Assembly (NCBI RefSeq): GCF_004122095.1
Contig: NZ_SAWZ01000008.1
Location: 124,001-188,000 of the forward strand
Length of the DNA: 64,000 nt
Source: Pseudoxanthomonas composti
GTDB lineage: Bacteria; Pseudomonadota; Gammaproteobacteria; Xanthomonadales; Xanthomonadaceae
Direction of reading: 5' to 3'
Part shown: positions 16,753 through 25,971 of the stretch, one piece after another
Layout of the letters: each line of letters starts with the position of its first letter
How positions within the stretch are numbered: the first letter of the stretch is position 1
Position numbers and translations under genes: made by a program
The notes under the pieces: generated by a model
What the model saw: only the letters and a program-made list of their open reading frames with translations
What the model was told of the DNA's origin: nothing
Database searches by the model: none

Positions 16753-19263
16753 ATGAAGCCATGGCGCGTTTTACTCCTCGACACCAAGCGGAGTAATCCC
16801 AACCATTACATCTGCCTAGCAATCGCCAGGGCGCTCTCACGAGACCCTGGTGTTGAGTGCCTGATCAAAGCCGACTACGCGTCGGCGATCGCGGAAGCGC
16901 GACGGCAGAAATGCAACCTCTTGCTTGCCTTCGATGGCGAAGAGCTTGATCGCTCGGTTGTCCAGCGCCTGGCGGACATATGTGGTCGCGCCGTGCTTTG
17001 GGTCACAGAAGATCCTTATGAGCGCAGTGTCAATGTGAAGAACTCGGATCTGTTCGATCTGGTGTTCACGAACGACGTCGGTAGCGTCGCCGGGTACGGG
17101 TCCAAAGGGCGGCATCTACCATTCGCCGCGGACGAGCATTTCCATTTTCACGCACTGCCAGAGGTAGACGACGGGCATTATCTCTACGATCTGTTCTTCG
17201 CGGGCACCGCTTGGCCTAATAGGGCGGAATTCCTCGCCAAGCTGCAGGCTGGGATTCCCGAGATCCGCTTGAAGCTGGCCTTGCCCGCCAACCCTTATAT
17301 CCCCCCCCCAAAGCTCGGCATGGAGCTGAGCGAGTACGACTGGCGAACACCGAATACGGAGTTTGCGAAGTTTTCCAATCGCAGCCGTTCCGTGCTGACT
17401 TTGCACCGGGCGTTCTCCTCTTCTGGGAACGATCCAATCGCGCATACACCCGGACCGCGCTTCTTTGAGGTGGCTTTGGCCGGCGGCTTCCAGTTGGTGG
17501 ATACCTCTATTCCTGAAATCAGGGTGGATGATTTCTTCACCGAGGGAAAGGAGTACGTCGGATTCTCGAACGCGCAGGAATGCATCCAGAAGCTCGAGCA
17601 TTATTTGGCCTACCCACAGGAGCGCTTGGTGATTGCGCGCGCGGCGCAGCTTCGCGCCCGGGCGGAGCACCTGTACGCGAATCGCGTGCGGGCCCTGTTC
17701 ACGGAGCTGGATGCCCTGGCGATAGCGCCCGCGCCGTCGCTGTTGTCCGAGACCAGGCAGCGCCGGCGCCTGATGATGGTGTCGCACAACGTTCTCGGCG
17801 TAGAACCCTATGGCGGCGTGGAGGTGTACCAGGATTCCGTGCGCCGAGCACTTAAGGACGAGTACGAACTGTTCTTCTATGTTCCGGATCGGTCGGTGAC
17901 GCCCGTTGGCATGCGCTACGTGGTGTACAACGAAGCAATGCAGGTAGTTCAGAGCTACGACTGTGCTGCCGGGCTCGACGAGTCGCTCCTGTCCTGCCCC
18001 GAACGTGAGCAAGTATTCTCCCGGTTGCTTGAAAAGTTTCAGATCGACCTGGTGCATTTCCAGCATCTGATTGGCCATGTGCCATCGCTCGGCTTTATTC
18101 CGTCGGCGCTCGGAATTCCCGCCGTGTCGAGCCTGCATGACTATTACGTGGTCTGTTCGCGCTTCAACCTGCTGGACTACCGCGGGGTCTACTGCAACAT
18201 CCCCGCGCTGCCGGCGGAGACCTGTGATGTGTGCCTTAACGCAGCGCACGGCCTTGGAGCGGGCAGTCAGGCCAAGCGCAGAGCCTTTTTCGGACGCATG
18301 TTGTTGGCGATGGATGCGCTGCATGCCAATACCGAGGGCGTGGCATCGCTGTTCAGGACGATGTATCCGTTGCTGGAGGGAAGCGACAAGCTACGGATCA
18401 TGGGTGTGCCGATGCCGCTTGGCGACGAGCGTGCGATGGTGCCACAGCACCGGCCGGAATTGCCGGATACGCCATTGCGAATCGCCATCGTCGGCAACTT
18501 CACCAAGAACAAGGGTGGCGACCAACTGGTCCATGCCTTCAATCAGCTGCGGACGGACAATGTCGAATTCACGGTGATCGGGCGACTTTCCGAGCCGTAC
18601 AGCGACATCTTCAACGTACTGAAGATTCCGAATCTGCGGGTGCATGGCGCTTATCGCCCGGGCAGCCTGCCGCAGATACTGGCTGGCTTCTCGATGTCGA
18701 TGCACTTCTCCATCTGGCCTGAGACCTACTGCATCAGCCTGTCCGAGGCGTGGAGCGCGGGGTTGGTGCCGATCGTCTCGGACACGGGCGCTCTGGGCGA
18801 GCGAGTGGTCGATGGCGTCAACGGTTTCAAGTTACCAATGGGAGAATCGGGCGCGATCGTCTCGCTGGTACGGAGGCTTATTGCCGACCGCGCGGAAGTC
18901 GAGCGCGTGCGTGCGAACGTGCATGCCGGCCTCGGCGTCGGTCATCAGGAACATATGCAGTGGCTCAGCGGACTCTATCGCGGCCTGTTGGCACAGTTGC
19001 CGCCATGGCGCGCGCTTGACGCCGGGGCACCACCGCGTGGGCAGACGCTCAAGGAGATCGGTGTGTTGCTGATGGATCGTGAATGGACAATCCAGCCACG
19101 CGGCGCGACTGTCGTGGTGAACGAGGTTGCGCAGCTGGTGCCGACGCCAGAGCCGGGAAGAGTGCGCCGGCTGTACCGGTATTTCAGGAAGAACGGCGCA
19201 GTGAACACGGCGCGCAGGCTTGCCTCCGAGGTCGTGCGCCGCCTCTCTGGAGCTGCGAAATGA
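16753..19263 (+). CDS. Two-domain glycosyltransferase (CgeB-like plus GT4)
   Basis: This 836-residue protein looks like two glycosyltransferases joined. Residues 1 to about 325 resemble the CgeB/DUF3880-type group (LLAFDGEELDR, VLWVTEDPYERS, DLVFTNDVGS, FAGTAWPNRAEFL, TPGPRFFEVALAGG). From about 335 a GT4-type GT-B enzyme begins (MMVSHNVLGVEPYGGVEVY), with the core IAIVGNFTKNKGGDQLV near 574 and the nucleotide-sugar contact region SLSEAWSAGLVPIVSDTG near 660. It could add two sugars of the repeat unit in turn. The N-terminal domain is related to the separate gene just downstream. The stop overlaps the next start (ATGA). Sugar donors are unknown. Confidence 0.88.
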   Translation: MKPWRVLLLDTKRSNPNHYICLAIARALSRDPGVECLIKADYASAIAEARRQKCNLLLAFDGEELDRSVVQRLADICGRAVLWVTEDPYERSVNVKNSDLFDLVFTNDVGSVAGYGSKGRHLPFAADEHFHFHALPEVDDGHYLYDLFFAGTAWPNRAEFLAKLQAGIPEIRLKLALPANPYIPPPKLGMELSEYDWRTPNTEFAKFSNRSRSVLTLHRAFSSSGNDPIAHTPGPRFFEVALAGGFQLVDTSIPEIRVDDFFTEGKEYVGFSNAQECIQKLEHYLAYPQERLVIARAAQLRARAEHLYANRVRALFTELDALAIAPAPSLLSETRQRRRLMMVSHNVLGVEPYGGVEVYQDSVRRALKDEYELFFYVPDRSVTPVGMRYVVYNEAMQVVQSYDCAAGLDESLLSCPEREQVFSRLLEKFQIDLVHFQHLIGHVPSLGFIPSALGIPAVSSLHDYYVVCSRFNLLDYRGVYCNIPALPAETCDVCLNAAHGLGAGSQAKRRAFFGRMLLAMDALHANTEGVASLFRTMYPLLEGSDKLRIMGVPMPLGDERAMVPQHRPELPDTPLRIAIVGNFTKNKGGDQLVHAFNQLRTDNVEFTVIGRLSEPYSDIFNVLKIPNLRVHGAYRPGSLPQILAGFSMSMHFSIWPETYCISLSEAWSAGLVPIVSDTGALGERVVDGVNGFKLPMGESGAIVSLVRRLIADRAEVERVRANVHAGLGVGHQEHMQWLSGLYRGLLAQLPPWRALDAGAPPRGQTLKEIGVLLMDREWTIQPRGATVVVNEVAQLVPTPEPGRVRRLYRYFRKNGAVNTARRLASEVVRRLSGAAK

Positions 19264-20234
19264 GCATGCCCTCTCGCGTCCTGGTCTGCGGTGCTTCGCC
19301 GGACAATCAGAATCGCAACGTTGTGCTGCGCAGCTACGTGGCCGAAGGTTTCTGGCAGTTGCGCGGGATCGAATCGGTGGTGAACGTGCCGCTCGAGCAC
19401 GCGGCGACCAAGGCGTGGTCGGCCAGGCCGGAGTTGGTGGTGTGCTTCGGTTCGTGCATGCCCGACGATGCCGATTACAGCGGCATCAAGCGCTACTGCG
19501 CGCAGACCGGCGCAACGCTGGTGTTCTGGCTGCACGACGATCCTTACGAGTTCGATTTCAGCTACAAGATCAAGGACGTTGCCGATCTTGTCTTCAGCAA
19601 CGACAAGTGGTGCGCCGAGCACTACGACCACCCGCGCGCGTTTCACCTGCCGCTGGCAGCAAGCGAACGCGCGCACTGGCGTCCGATCTCGGCGACCAAG
19701 GACGTCAACATCTTTTTCTGCGGCGTGGCCTTCGGCAACCGGATCAAGTTGCTGCGCGATCTGGCAACGCCGTTGCAGGAACACGCCGCGGTGGTACTGG
19801 GCGACGGCTGGCCGGAGTCGGAGTTGCCGTTCTGCCGCAACCAGCGCCTGCCCAACAACGAACTCTCGGATCGGTATGCGCGCGCCTGGATCACGCTCAA
19901 CATGGGGCGCGACTACCATTACGCCAACGACCGCTTCAAGCTGGACCCCTCCACGCCGGGCCCGCGCACGTTTGAAGCCGCGATGGCAGGCACGACCCAG
20001 TTGTTCTTCGTCGAGAGCCTGGAGATCGTCGATTACTATGCGCCCGGCACCGAGGTCCTGCTCTACAACTCCGTGCGCGAGTTCCGCGAGTGCATAGAGG
20101 CCATGGTGGGCGATCGTACCCGCTGCCTGGCGATCGCTGCGGCCGCCCAGCAGCGCACGCTGCGCGAACATACCTATCTGCACCGCGCGCAGACGATGCT
20201 GCAGCATGTACAGGAGTGGCAGGCCGGCCGTTGA
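19260..20234 (+). CDS. CgeB-like glycosyltransferase
   Basis: The 324-residue protein is related to the N-terminal half of the preceding gene product. It shares the FWLHDDPYEFDFS / DLVFSNDKW pattern, a FFCGVAFGNRIKLLRD strand and the TPGPRTFEAAMAGTTQLFF acidic-loop region that in CgeB-like enzymes holds the nucleotide-sugar contacts. The start ATG at 19260 overlaps the previous stop by 4 bp; the frame extends upstream to 19083 inside the previous gene. It presumably adds one sugar to the O-chain or core. Duplication of one glycosyltransferase domain within a locus is a common way to vary an O-antigen. Confidence 0.82.
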   Translation: MSMPSRVLVCGASPDNQNRNVVLRSYVAEGFWQLRGIESVVNVPLEHAATKAWSARPELVVCFGSCMPDDADYSGIKRYCAQTGATLVFWLHDDPYEFDFSYKIKDVADLVFSNDKWCAEHYDHPRAFHLPLAASERAHWRPISATKDVNIFFCGVAFGNRIKLLRDLATPLQEHAAVVLGDGWPESELPFCRNQRLPNNELSDRYARAWITLNMGRDYHYANDRFKLDPSTPGPRTFEAAMAGTTQLFFVESLEIVDYYAPGTEVLLYNSVREFRECIEAMVGDRTRCLAIAAAAQQRTLREHTYLHRAQTMLQHVQEWQAGR

Positions 20235-20311
20235 CGGGGAAGCCGGGGCTTGGCCGATGGCCGAGCCTCGGCAACGGGAAACGTGGTTCGCGTACGTGAG
20301 GAGTCGGTAAC

Positions 20312-21913
20312 GTGGCAGTGGAGTTGTGGGGAAGCCTGGCGCTTTGCGTCGCGGTGGCGTTGTCGTTGCTCGGCGTGGGGGCAGGGTTGCTGTCGCTCAG
20401 CGAAGCTGGTCGACGGCTACACGGCGTGGAACTGCTGGCGTACTCCGTCGCTGTGGGCGTGGTCGGGCATGGCGCGCTTGGCGTCTTCGTCGTCTCCCTT
20501 CCCAGCGACAACCGGCTCAATGCCTGCATCGGGTTCGCGCTGCTGTACGCGCTTTCCTGCTGGCAGTGGTATCGCCACGGCGTGCTGGGCAAGTTGCTGG
20601 CCGGGCGTTGGCGGCTGACCGTTCTTGGTTTCGCCGCATGGATCGGCATGGCGTTGTCGTGCATGGCGATCGTGTCGATGCCGGTCCGCTTTCCCGGCGA
20701 GTTGACGGATGGGCCGTACGTGATCAAGAACCACCATCTGCACGTCAAGGTGCAGGTGATGATGGGGGCGTTCCCGGCGGACAACTACCTGCCGTTTCTG
20801 TCCAGCGAGTTCCTGCTGCGGGACATCCAGTTCGCGTTCGAGCGACCGCTCATGCCCGGGCAGGAGCTGTCCAACCGCCCCATTCTGATGTCGCTGGTGA
20901 ACGTGCCGTTCCGTGCCGTGCTGGATCCGCCGGCCAAGCAGGTCCACGCGCTGCCCAGGTTCAAGTATGTCGGCCAGGATTGGCCGGACGTCGGAAGCCT
21001 GGGCGACGACGAAGCATTCCGGCAGTTCCTGGCGGTCGGCATCGTGTTGAACAGCACGTTGCTGCTCGGCGCGGCACTGCTGCTCATGCGGGCCGGACTG
21101 CGCGGCGCGAATGTGTTGGCCGGATTGCTGCTGGTCGTCAGCAGCCCGTACTTCATCGCGCAGACCCTGTTCACCTGGCCGAAATCCCTGGGTGGCTTCT
21201 TCCTGATCCTAGGTGCCTACGCATTGCTGTCGCGCCGTTCCGCCTTCGCCGCCGGTGTGCTGGCGGGCATGGCGTACTGGTCCCATCCCTACGCGATCGT
21301 CTTTGCCGGATGCTTCGGGCTGTACATCCTGCTGCGCGACGGATTCAAGCCGCAGTGCGTGCGTAACGTGATCGCCTACGGCGTGGCCCTGGTCGCCTGC
21401 GTGTTGCCCTGGTGGCTGTGGACGCGATGGTACCTGCAGATTCCGTCGGACCTGGTGGCGCAGAACCTGTTGAGTTCGGCGAGCCTGGGCGATCTGCTCT
21501 GGGTGCGCGTCGCCAATGCAGCGCGGACGTTCCTGCCGCTGTATCTGGGCACCTATCCACTGGTGCCCAATCAGCTCTTCCAGGAGATGCTGATCTCGAT
21601 CACCGGCGCCATGGGCGTGTTGCTGAGCGCCCAGGCGTATGCAGGCGCATGGACCTACGGCAGTCGCCGGCCCAAGGAACTCTTCGCCTTCGTGGTGTTG
21701 CCCAGCGCGCTGTTGGTGGGCGTATTCAGCGCGCCGGCGATTCCTGCGGTGCATGGCCTGCAGGCCATCGGCATCGTGCTGTGCGTGTTCGCGATGAAGT
21801 TCATGCAGGACCGGATGGGCAAGCGGATCGCGTTGGCGTGCGTCGTCCTTCAGCTGTTGATCAATCTTGGCCTGCTGTGGGCCAGGGCCGACGCGCTGTT
21901 GCCGTCGGCCTGA
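20312..21913 (+). CDS. Polytopic membrane protein, GT-C-like, function unknown
   Basis: I do not recognise a named family for this 533-residue protein. It has about 11-13 predicted membrane segments (for example SLALCVAVALSLLGVGAGLL, LLLGAALLLMRAGL, FVVLPSALLVGVF). A large soluble loop at about 115-225 lies after the third or fourth helix and contains FPGELTDGPYVIKNHH. A big periplasmic loop early in a polytopic protein, in a polysaccharide locus, suggests a GT-C glycosyltransferase using a polyprenyl-phosphate sugar, but no clear DxD/DD/ED catalytic motif is evident. The start is GTG after GAGGAG. The lipoprotein gene 23 bp downstream is probably cotranscribed. Confidence 0.7.
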   Translation: MAVELWGSLALCVAVALSLLGVGAGLLSLSEAGRRLHGVELLAYSVAVGVVGHGALGVFVVSLPSDNRLNACIGFALLYALSCWQWYRHGVLGKLLAGRWRLTVLGFAAWIGMALSCMAIVSMPVRFPGELTDGPYVIKNHHLHVKVQVMMGAFPADNYLPFLSSEFLLRDIQFAFERPLMPGQELSNRPILMSLVNVPFRAVLDPPAKQVHALPRFKYVGQDWPDVGSLGDDEAFRQFLAVGIVLNSTLLLGAALLLMRAGLRGANVLAGLLLVVSSPYFIAQTLFTWPKSLGGFFLILGAYALLSRRSAFAAGVLAGMAYWSHPYAIVFAGCFGLYILLRDGFKPQCVRNVIAYGVALVACVLPWWLWTRWYLQIPSDLVAQNLLSSASLGDLLWVRVANAARTFLPLYLGTYPLVPNQLFQEMLISITGAMGVLLSAQAYAGAWTYGSRRPKELFAFVVLPSALLVGVFSAPAIPAVHGLQAIGIVLCVFAMKFMQDRMGKRIALACVVLQLLINLGLLWARADALLPSA

Positions 21914-21936
21914 AGCGGAAATCGAGGAGAAACGAA

Positions 21937-22464
21937 ATGCGCGTGCGTCCGATGCTGGCCATGGCCTCCGTCCTGTGGATACTGGCCGGGTGCCGACAGT
22001 ATCCCGCCAGCGAATGCGAGAAGTATCTGGCGGCAGGCGATGTCTCCGTTCGCGTGCCGATGGACGACTCCTCCAATGCGGCGATTCCGTTGAACGATCG
22101 ACAAGTGCTTGCCGGCACCTTCGCGCCCCCGGCCACCCTGCACGTCAAGCGGGCGGCGGTGCAGATCGGCAACAGCGGTGGTGCCGCCCAGGGCAAGATT
22201 GCCCTGAAGCTCTGTCAGGACGAGCGCTGCACTATCGGAAGAGCGGAGCTTGCCGGCTCCAAGGACAACGACTATCTGCCGGTCACGTTGGAATCCGAGT
22301 TTGCGCTGCAGCAAAGCGGTGGCGTGGTGCGCTACGAACTGGCACGCGAGTCCGGCGACGACAAGCTGGTCGTCTGGGTCTACCCCGCGCAGGGCAAGGA
22401 GTCGTTGACGATCAACGGCAACCCTGAGAGCAAGGTGCTCAATCTGATGTTGTATCAGCGTTGA
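21937..22464 (+). CDS. Predicted lipoprotein of unknown function
   Basis: This 175-residue protein has a lipobox (SVLWILAGC, Cys about residue 19), so it should be lipid-anchored. The mature part is mostly beta-like, with four further cysteines (SECEKYL, LKLCQDERCT). I recognise no family. The ATG at 21937 follows GAGGAG; the frame is open much further upstream inside the membrane-protein gene and is not used. It ends the rightward block of the locus; the next gene is convergent. A role in surface-glycan handling is suggested only by position. Confidence 0.7.
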   Translation: MRVRPMLAMASVLWILAGCRQYPASECEKYLAAGDVSVRVPMDDSSNAAIPLNDRQVLAGTFAPPATLHVKRAAVQIGNSGGAAQGKIALKLCQDERCTIGRAELAGSKDNDYLPVTLESEFALQQSGGVVRYELARESGDDKLVVWVYPAQGKESLTINGNPESKVLNLMLYQR

Positions 22465-22708
22465 TCTGCTACGCAATGGGCGCACCCGCACGGTGTGCGG
22501 TGCGCTCGGTTGTCACTGGCGTCGCTGCGATCAGGTGACATTGCACGGCCGCAGTCACAGCCGCGGCCTCGCTCACTATTCCCGCTTCAAAGGCGCATAG
22601 GCGCCGCGTGCCGGTTTGCTTTGTCTGCGCCGTCGGCGCGCTGATCGCTGATGCGTCAGCAAATGCGGCATTGCGCGCCGGACGCTGCAGCAGCGCCCGG
22701 CACAGCGG
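22465..22708. other. Gap between convergent halves of the polysaccharide locus
   Basis: The 244 bp separate the stop of the rightward block from the stop of the leftward block. A CCGCAC-ggt-GTGCGG hairpin lies near 22486-22500, without a T-run. Other small GC-rich inverted repeats occur, but I see no gene and no transposase remnant. Confidence 0.4.
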
Positions 22709-24211
22709 TCAGGGGGTGCTCTCGATGTGGATGCACTTGCTGCAGCCGAGGTCGCGCTCGATCAACGGCGTGAACATGTGCATCGGCGGATTGAACTCAT
22801 GGTCGAGCTCGCTCAGCGGGCGGTCCTTTACGTGGCCCTGCGCCTTCTGTTGCGTCGCGGCTTCCTTGACCACGTTGGCCCACAGCACATCGGAGGGCGT
22901 GAGCAAGTAAGGCCAGATCTGCGGAATGGTGATGCGAATGAAGGCAGCTGTGCCGGCCGCCGATCCTAGGGACAGGATCAGCAGCGGCACCAGCATCGGT
23001 TTCCCCAGCTTGCGCGCAACCATGCCAACAAGTGCGCTGATCGGCAGGTAGGCGAAGAAGGTGGCGAAGATCAGATAGCGCGTGCCGAACAGGTAGCCAT
23101 CCAGGCTGTGCGGATCCAGGGTGCCCTTGGTCCGCAGCACGGGGAGCGCACTGAACAGTGCCAACGCGAGAGCGGGGAAGCCGACCACGATGCTGGCCAG
23201 CATCAGGGACGGCCGCGATTGCGTGCGGCTTCGCTGGGCCATGGCGATCGCGGTCGCGAGTAGTGCCGCGAGCAGGGCAAGACCATAGACGGCATCGACC
23301 GGGAATGCTTCCACGTCCGGCCAGCGGAAGCGCCCGCTGGCCCACAGCGACTGCAGTCCACCGTGCACCAGTCCCATGTACAGCGCACCGAACCGTTTCA
23401 CCAGCGTCGACGGCGGTATCGCCAGTTCCTGTGTCGGCACGCCGCGGGTCATCATGACGCCATGCAGCGCCGTCAGTACGGCGAAGATGCAGATGGTGCG
23501 CCAGTGACGGGGCGCGAGCCGTTGGCTCCACATCAGCACGCAGCAGCTGAACAGGGTGGTGATGCTGACGACGAAGCCGACGCCGAGAAAATGCATCGAG
23601 GCATAGCTCCAGGCCATCGCCCAGAACAAGGCGCGCTCGTCCTGGAACGCACTGGCGCGAATCAGATGGCGCAGCCCTATCGCCGCACACGTCATGCAGA
23701 GGAACTGTGCGGCCATGAATGGCCAGGTCACCATTTCCGCGATCGCCGGCTGCAGCAGCAACACCAAGGCGAGTAGATAGCCGGCGATCTGCGCAAGACC
23801 GCGACGATTGCCCAATGCCTCCAGCGTCGTGCGCGTGAGCGACGCCAGTGCGGTACCCAGCAGCCCAAGCAGCAGCATCTGCCGCCAGAACCACAGATGC
23901 TCGTTGGTGCTGAACAGTCTTGCCTGCAGCAGTTCAGCGGCGAAATACAGCGGCGTGTAATGCCCGCTATAGGACAAATAAATGTGTGCGTCGACAAAGT
24001 GGGCCAGATCGCCACTGTACGCCCAGGCGATGAACAGGCCGGATTCTGCCCTGAACGTCTGGATGTTCAGCCCGGACCAGTGGTAGAACGCTCCTACAAC
24101 GAGCGTCAGTGCCAACCACGGAAGAAGAAGCCTTCGGGCGAGTTGCATGGGGCCGGACGAGGGCGGTTGGGAAGCGTGGGGCATGGCGCCATTGCTCGCG
24201 TGGTGGTGCAC
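22709..24211 (-). CDS. Polytopic membrane protein, candidate GT-C glycosyltransferase
   Basis: The 500-residue protein has about 11-12 predicted membrane segments and no family I can name with certainty. After the first helix comes a periplasmic loop (FRAESGLFIAWAYSGDLAHFVDAHIYLSYSGHYTP) with acidic residues where GT-C enzymes keep their catalytic Asp/Glu. It is the last gene of the leftward operon with DprE1, DprE2, UbiA and GtrA homologues. In mycobacteria the matching position is held by AftA, a GT-C arabinofuranosyltransferase. By that analogy it may transfer D-arabinofuranose from a polyprenyl phosphate; this is inference. The start is GTG at 24211, with ATG at 24184 as an alternative. 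Confidence 0.65.
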   Translation of the reverse strand: MHHHASNGAMPHASQPPSSGPMQLARRLLLPWLALTLVVGAFYHWSGLNIQTFRAESGLFIAWAYSGDLAHFVDAHIYLSYSGHYTPLYFAAELLQARLFSTNEHLWFWRQMLLLGLLGTALASLTRTTLEALGNRRGLAQIAGYLLALVLLLQPAIAEMVTWPFMAAQFLCMTCAAIGLRHLIRASAFQDERALFWAMAWSYASMHFLGVGFVVSITTLFSCCVLMWSQRLAPRHWRTICIFAVLTALHGVMMTRGVPTQELAIPPSTLVKRFGALYMGLVHGGLQSLWASGRFRWPDVEAFPVDAVYGLALLAALLATAIAMAQRSRTQSRPSLMLASIVVGFPALALALFSALPVLRTKGTLDPHSLDGYLFGTRYLIFATFFAYLPISALVGMVARKLGKPMLVPLLILSLGSAAGTAAFIRITIPQIWPYLLTPSDVLWANVVKEAATQQKAQGHVKDRPLSELDHEFNPPMHMFTPLIERDLGCSKCIHIESTP

Positions 24212-24262
24212 GGTGGTCGAATGCCTTTCGCCCCGTGCAGGGGCGGCGAGGCGGGAAGCGGG

Positions 24263-24655
24263 TCAGTTCTTGAACGACAGGTACTTGTGGCCGAGGTAGC
24301 TGGTGACCACAGGCACGGCGACGCCGATCGCATGGGCGATCGTTTCGTCCAGATAGCGGATGCCGAGCCAGGGAAACACCCATTTCGCCAGCAACAGACT
24401 GATCGCCAGGGTCTGCAGCAGGGCGACGGCGTTGACCACGACGAACCAGGCGATCTGCGTGCGCTGGGTGTTGGAGGTTTCCTTGAACGCCAGCTTGCGC
24501 ATCAGGATGAAGGCCGTGGTCATGCCGACCAGATAGGCCAGGACGATCGCCGCCGCATACGGAAACCAGAGGCTGAAGAGGATGCGCGAGCCGAAGTTGG
24601 CGGCGGCAGCGATGCCGCCGGACAACAGGAAGAAGAAGAACCGCTTGCTGATCAT
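24263..24655 (-). CDS. GtrA family membrane protein
   Basis: This 130-residue protein has four predicted helices with the GtrA/DPMS pattern: FFLLSGGIAAAANFGSRILF at the N terminus and YLGHKYLSFKN at the end. GtrA proteins are linked to moving, or helping to use, polyprenyl-phosphate sugars at the inner membrane. In Mycobacterium the GtrA homologue Rv3789 sits next to dprE1-dprE2, the same company as here. The ATG at 24655 overlaps the stop of the upstream FAD enzyme by 4 bp (ATGA), so they are coupled. A longer frame reaching 25666 is only the shadow of that gene. Confidence 0.9.
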   Translation of the reverse strand: MISKRFFFFLLSGGIAAAANFGSRILFSLWFPYAAAIVLAYLVGMTTAFILMRKLAFKETSNTQRTQIAWFVVVNAVALLQTLAISLLLAKWVFPWLGIRYLDETIAHAIGVAVPVVTSYLGHKYLSFKN

Positions 24656-25947
24656 GCGCTCGCCGCGACCTCGGCCAGGCGCCTGCCGACGTCGATGCTT
24701 TCGTTGATCGAGCGATCTTCCGGGTAGTAGTACGCCGTATCCGCCATGTAGAAACCGCGCAGCGGCGTCTTCATCGGCGGCAGCATGTCCTGGAAACCAG
24801 GCGGGCAGATGGTCTGCGCATACTCGTAGCGATGGCAATGGGTGGCGCGGATCCACTCCGGCTTGAAGTCCGGATTGATCATCGGCAGGTAGCTGATGAC
24901 CTCGTCGATCAGTTGCTGGTTGCTCCACTGCCACTTCGGGTGGGTCTTGGGCATGTAGTAGGGCGCATACACGATGTGCTCGCCCGGACCCTTGCCAGGG
25001 TTGAGGTTGCTGTACTCGATCAGGCCGGGGATGGCGATCCGCTCGTCGCTGATGTTCATCCAGAAGTTCTCGCTGACCGGCTTGGACAGCTTCAGGATCA
25101 CGCAGGCGACCGGGATGTTCTCGATCGCGGCGACCTGGTCGGCGAAGGTCTTGGGCAGGCCGGGCACCATGCCGGGCACGTACTGGATCGGGGCTGTCGA
25201 TACCACGCCGTCGTAGGCATGGTGGCCGTCGCGGGTGCGGATGCCGGTGACCTTGCCGTCGGCCGAGGCGACTTCCTCGATCGGCTCCGACAGCAGGATG
25301 CGTCCGCCCAGGCGCGTCACTTCCGCGGCCATGCGTTCCAGCAGCACGGCCGAGCCGCCTTCCAGATAGCCCATGCTTTCGTTGAACAGATTGCGCCGCG
25401 ACAGCGCCACGCGCTTGATGCGGGTGCCGATCCACGACGCGGACAGATCGTTCTGGTATTCGAAGAACTTCAGCGCGAACGCCTTCTCCCACATCACCTT
25501 GTAGGCCTTGGGGCCGATCCAGCGGGTGATCCAGTCGCGCGCGTTCTCCTTGTCCAGCGCGGTCCAGTCGCTGATGCCCTTGGTGTGCATGACGTGCAGG
25601 GCGTAGCGGATCTTGTCGACCAGCCCCAGGTGCGGGAAGCCGAGCAGCGCGAACGGCGTTCCCCACTTGTGCAGCTTGCCCTGGTAGTAATACCCCATCT
25701 TGGTGTCCGTCCAGTGCAGGCGGTCGGACAGCTTCAGATCCTCGAGCAGCTTGAACAGCGGGAAATCCGTCTTGCAGATGAAGTGGTAGTACCGCTCGAT
25801 GCGCAGGCCGTCGAAATCGAAATCTGCGGACATGCCGCCGATGCGGTCGTCGCGTTCGTAGACGTCGACCTGGTGGCCTTTCTTCAACAGTTCCATGGCG
25901 GCCATCAGGCCCATGGGGCCGCTGCCGACGATCGCGAATGTGCTCAT
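24652..25947 (-). CDS. FAD-dependent oxidoreductase, UDP-galactopyranose-mutase-like or amine-oxidase-like
   Basis: The 431-residue flavoprotein has an N-terminal dinucleotide motif IVGSGPMGLMAA (GxGxxG at 8-13) followed by VYERDDRIGGMSADFDFDG. The fold is that of the protoporphyrinogen oxidase/UDP-galactopyranose mutase superfamily. The C-terminal FAD contact region is MKTPLRGFYMADTAYYYPEDRSIN. It is longer than typical Glf and lacks its usual N-terminal wording, so I do not call it a UDP-Galp mutase. Homologues often sit in glycan or lipid-linked sugar loci beside an NAD-dependent epimerase, as here. It is coupled to gtrA downstream and starts 25 bp after the epimerase gene. Confidence 0.8.
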   Translation of the reverse strand: MSTFAIVGSGPMGLMAAMELLKKGHQVDVYERDDRIGGMSADFDFDGLRIERYYHFICKTDFPLFKLLEDLKLSDRLHWTDTKMGYYYQGKLHKWGTPFALLGFPHLGLVDKIRYALHVMHTKGISDWTALDKENARDWITRWIGPKAYKVMWEKAFALKFFEYQNDLSASWIGTRIKRVALSRRNLFNESMGYLEGGSAVLLERMAAEVTRLGGRILLSEPIEEVASADGKVTGIRTRDGHHAYDGVVSTAPIQYVPGMVPGLPKTFADQVAAIENIPVACVILKLSKPVSENFWMNISDERIAIPGLIEYSNLNPGKGPGEHIVYAPYYMPKTHPKWQWSNQQLIDEVISYLPMINPDFKPEWIRATHCHRYEYAQTICPPGFQDMLPPMKTPLRGFYMADTAYYYPEDRSINESIDVGRRLAEVAASA

Positions 25948-25971
25948 AGTTTCTAAGTCTCGTATGACGGG

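Noticed and set aside
24656..25666. Open frame continuing upstream from gtrA to 25666
   Set aside because: It lies wholly within the FAD oxidoreductase gene in another frame; GtrA resemblance starts only at 24655.
24652..25947. UDP-galactopyranose mutase (Glf)
   Set aside because: The fold class fits, but length and conserved segments differ from Glf; called only as an FAD oxidoreductase.
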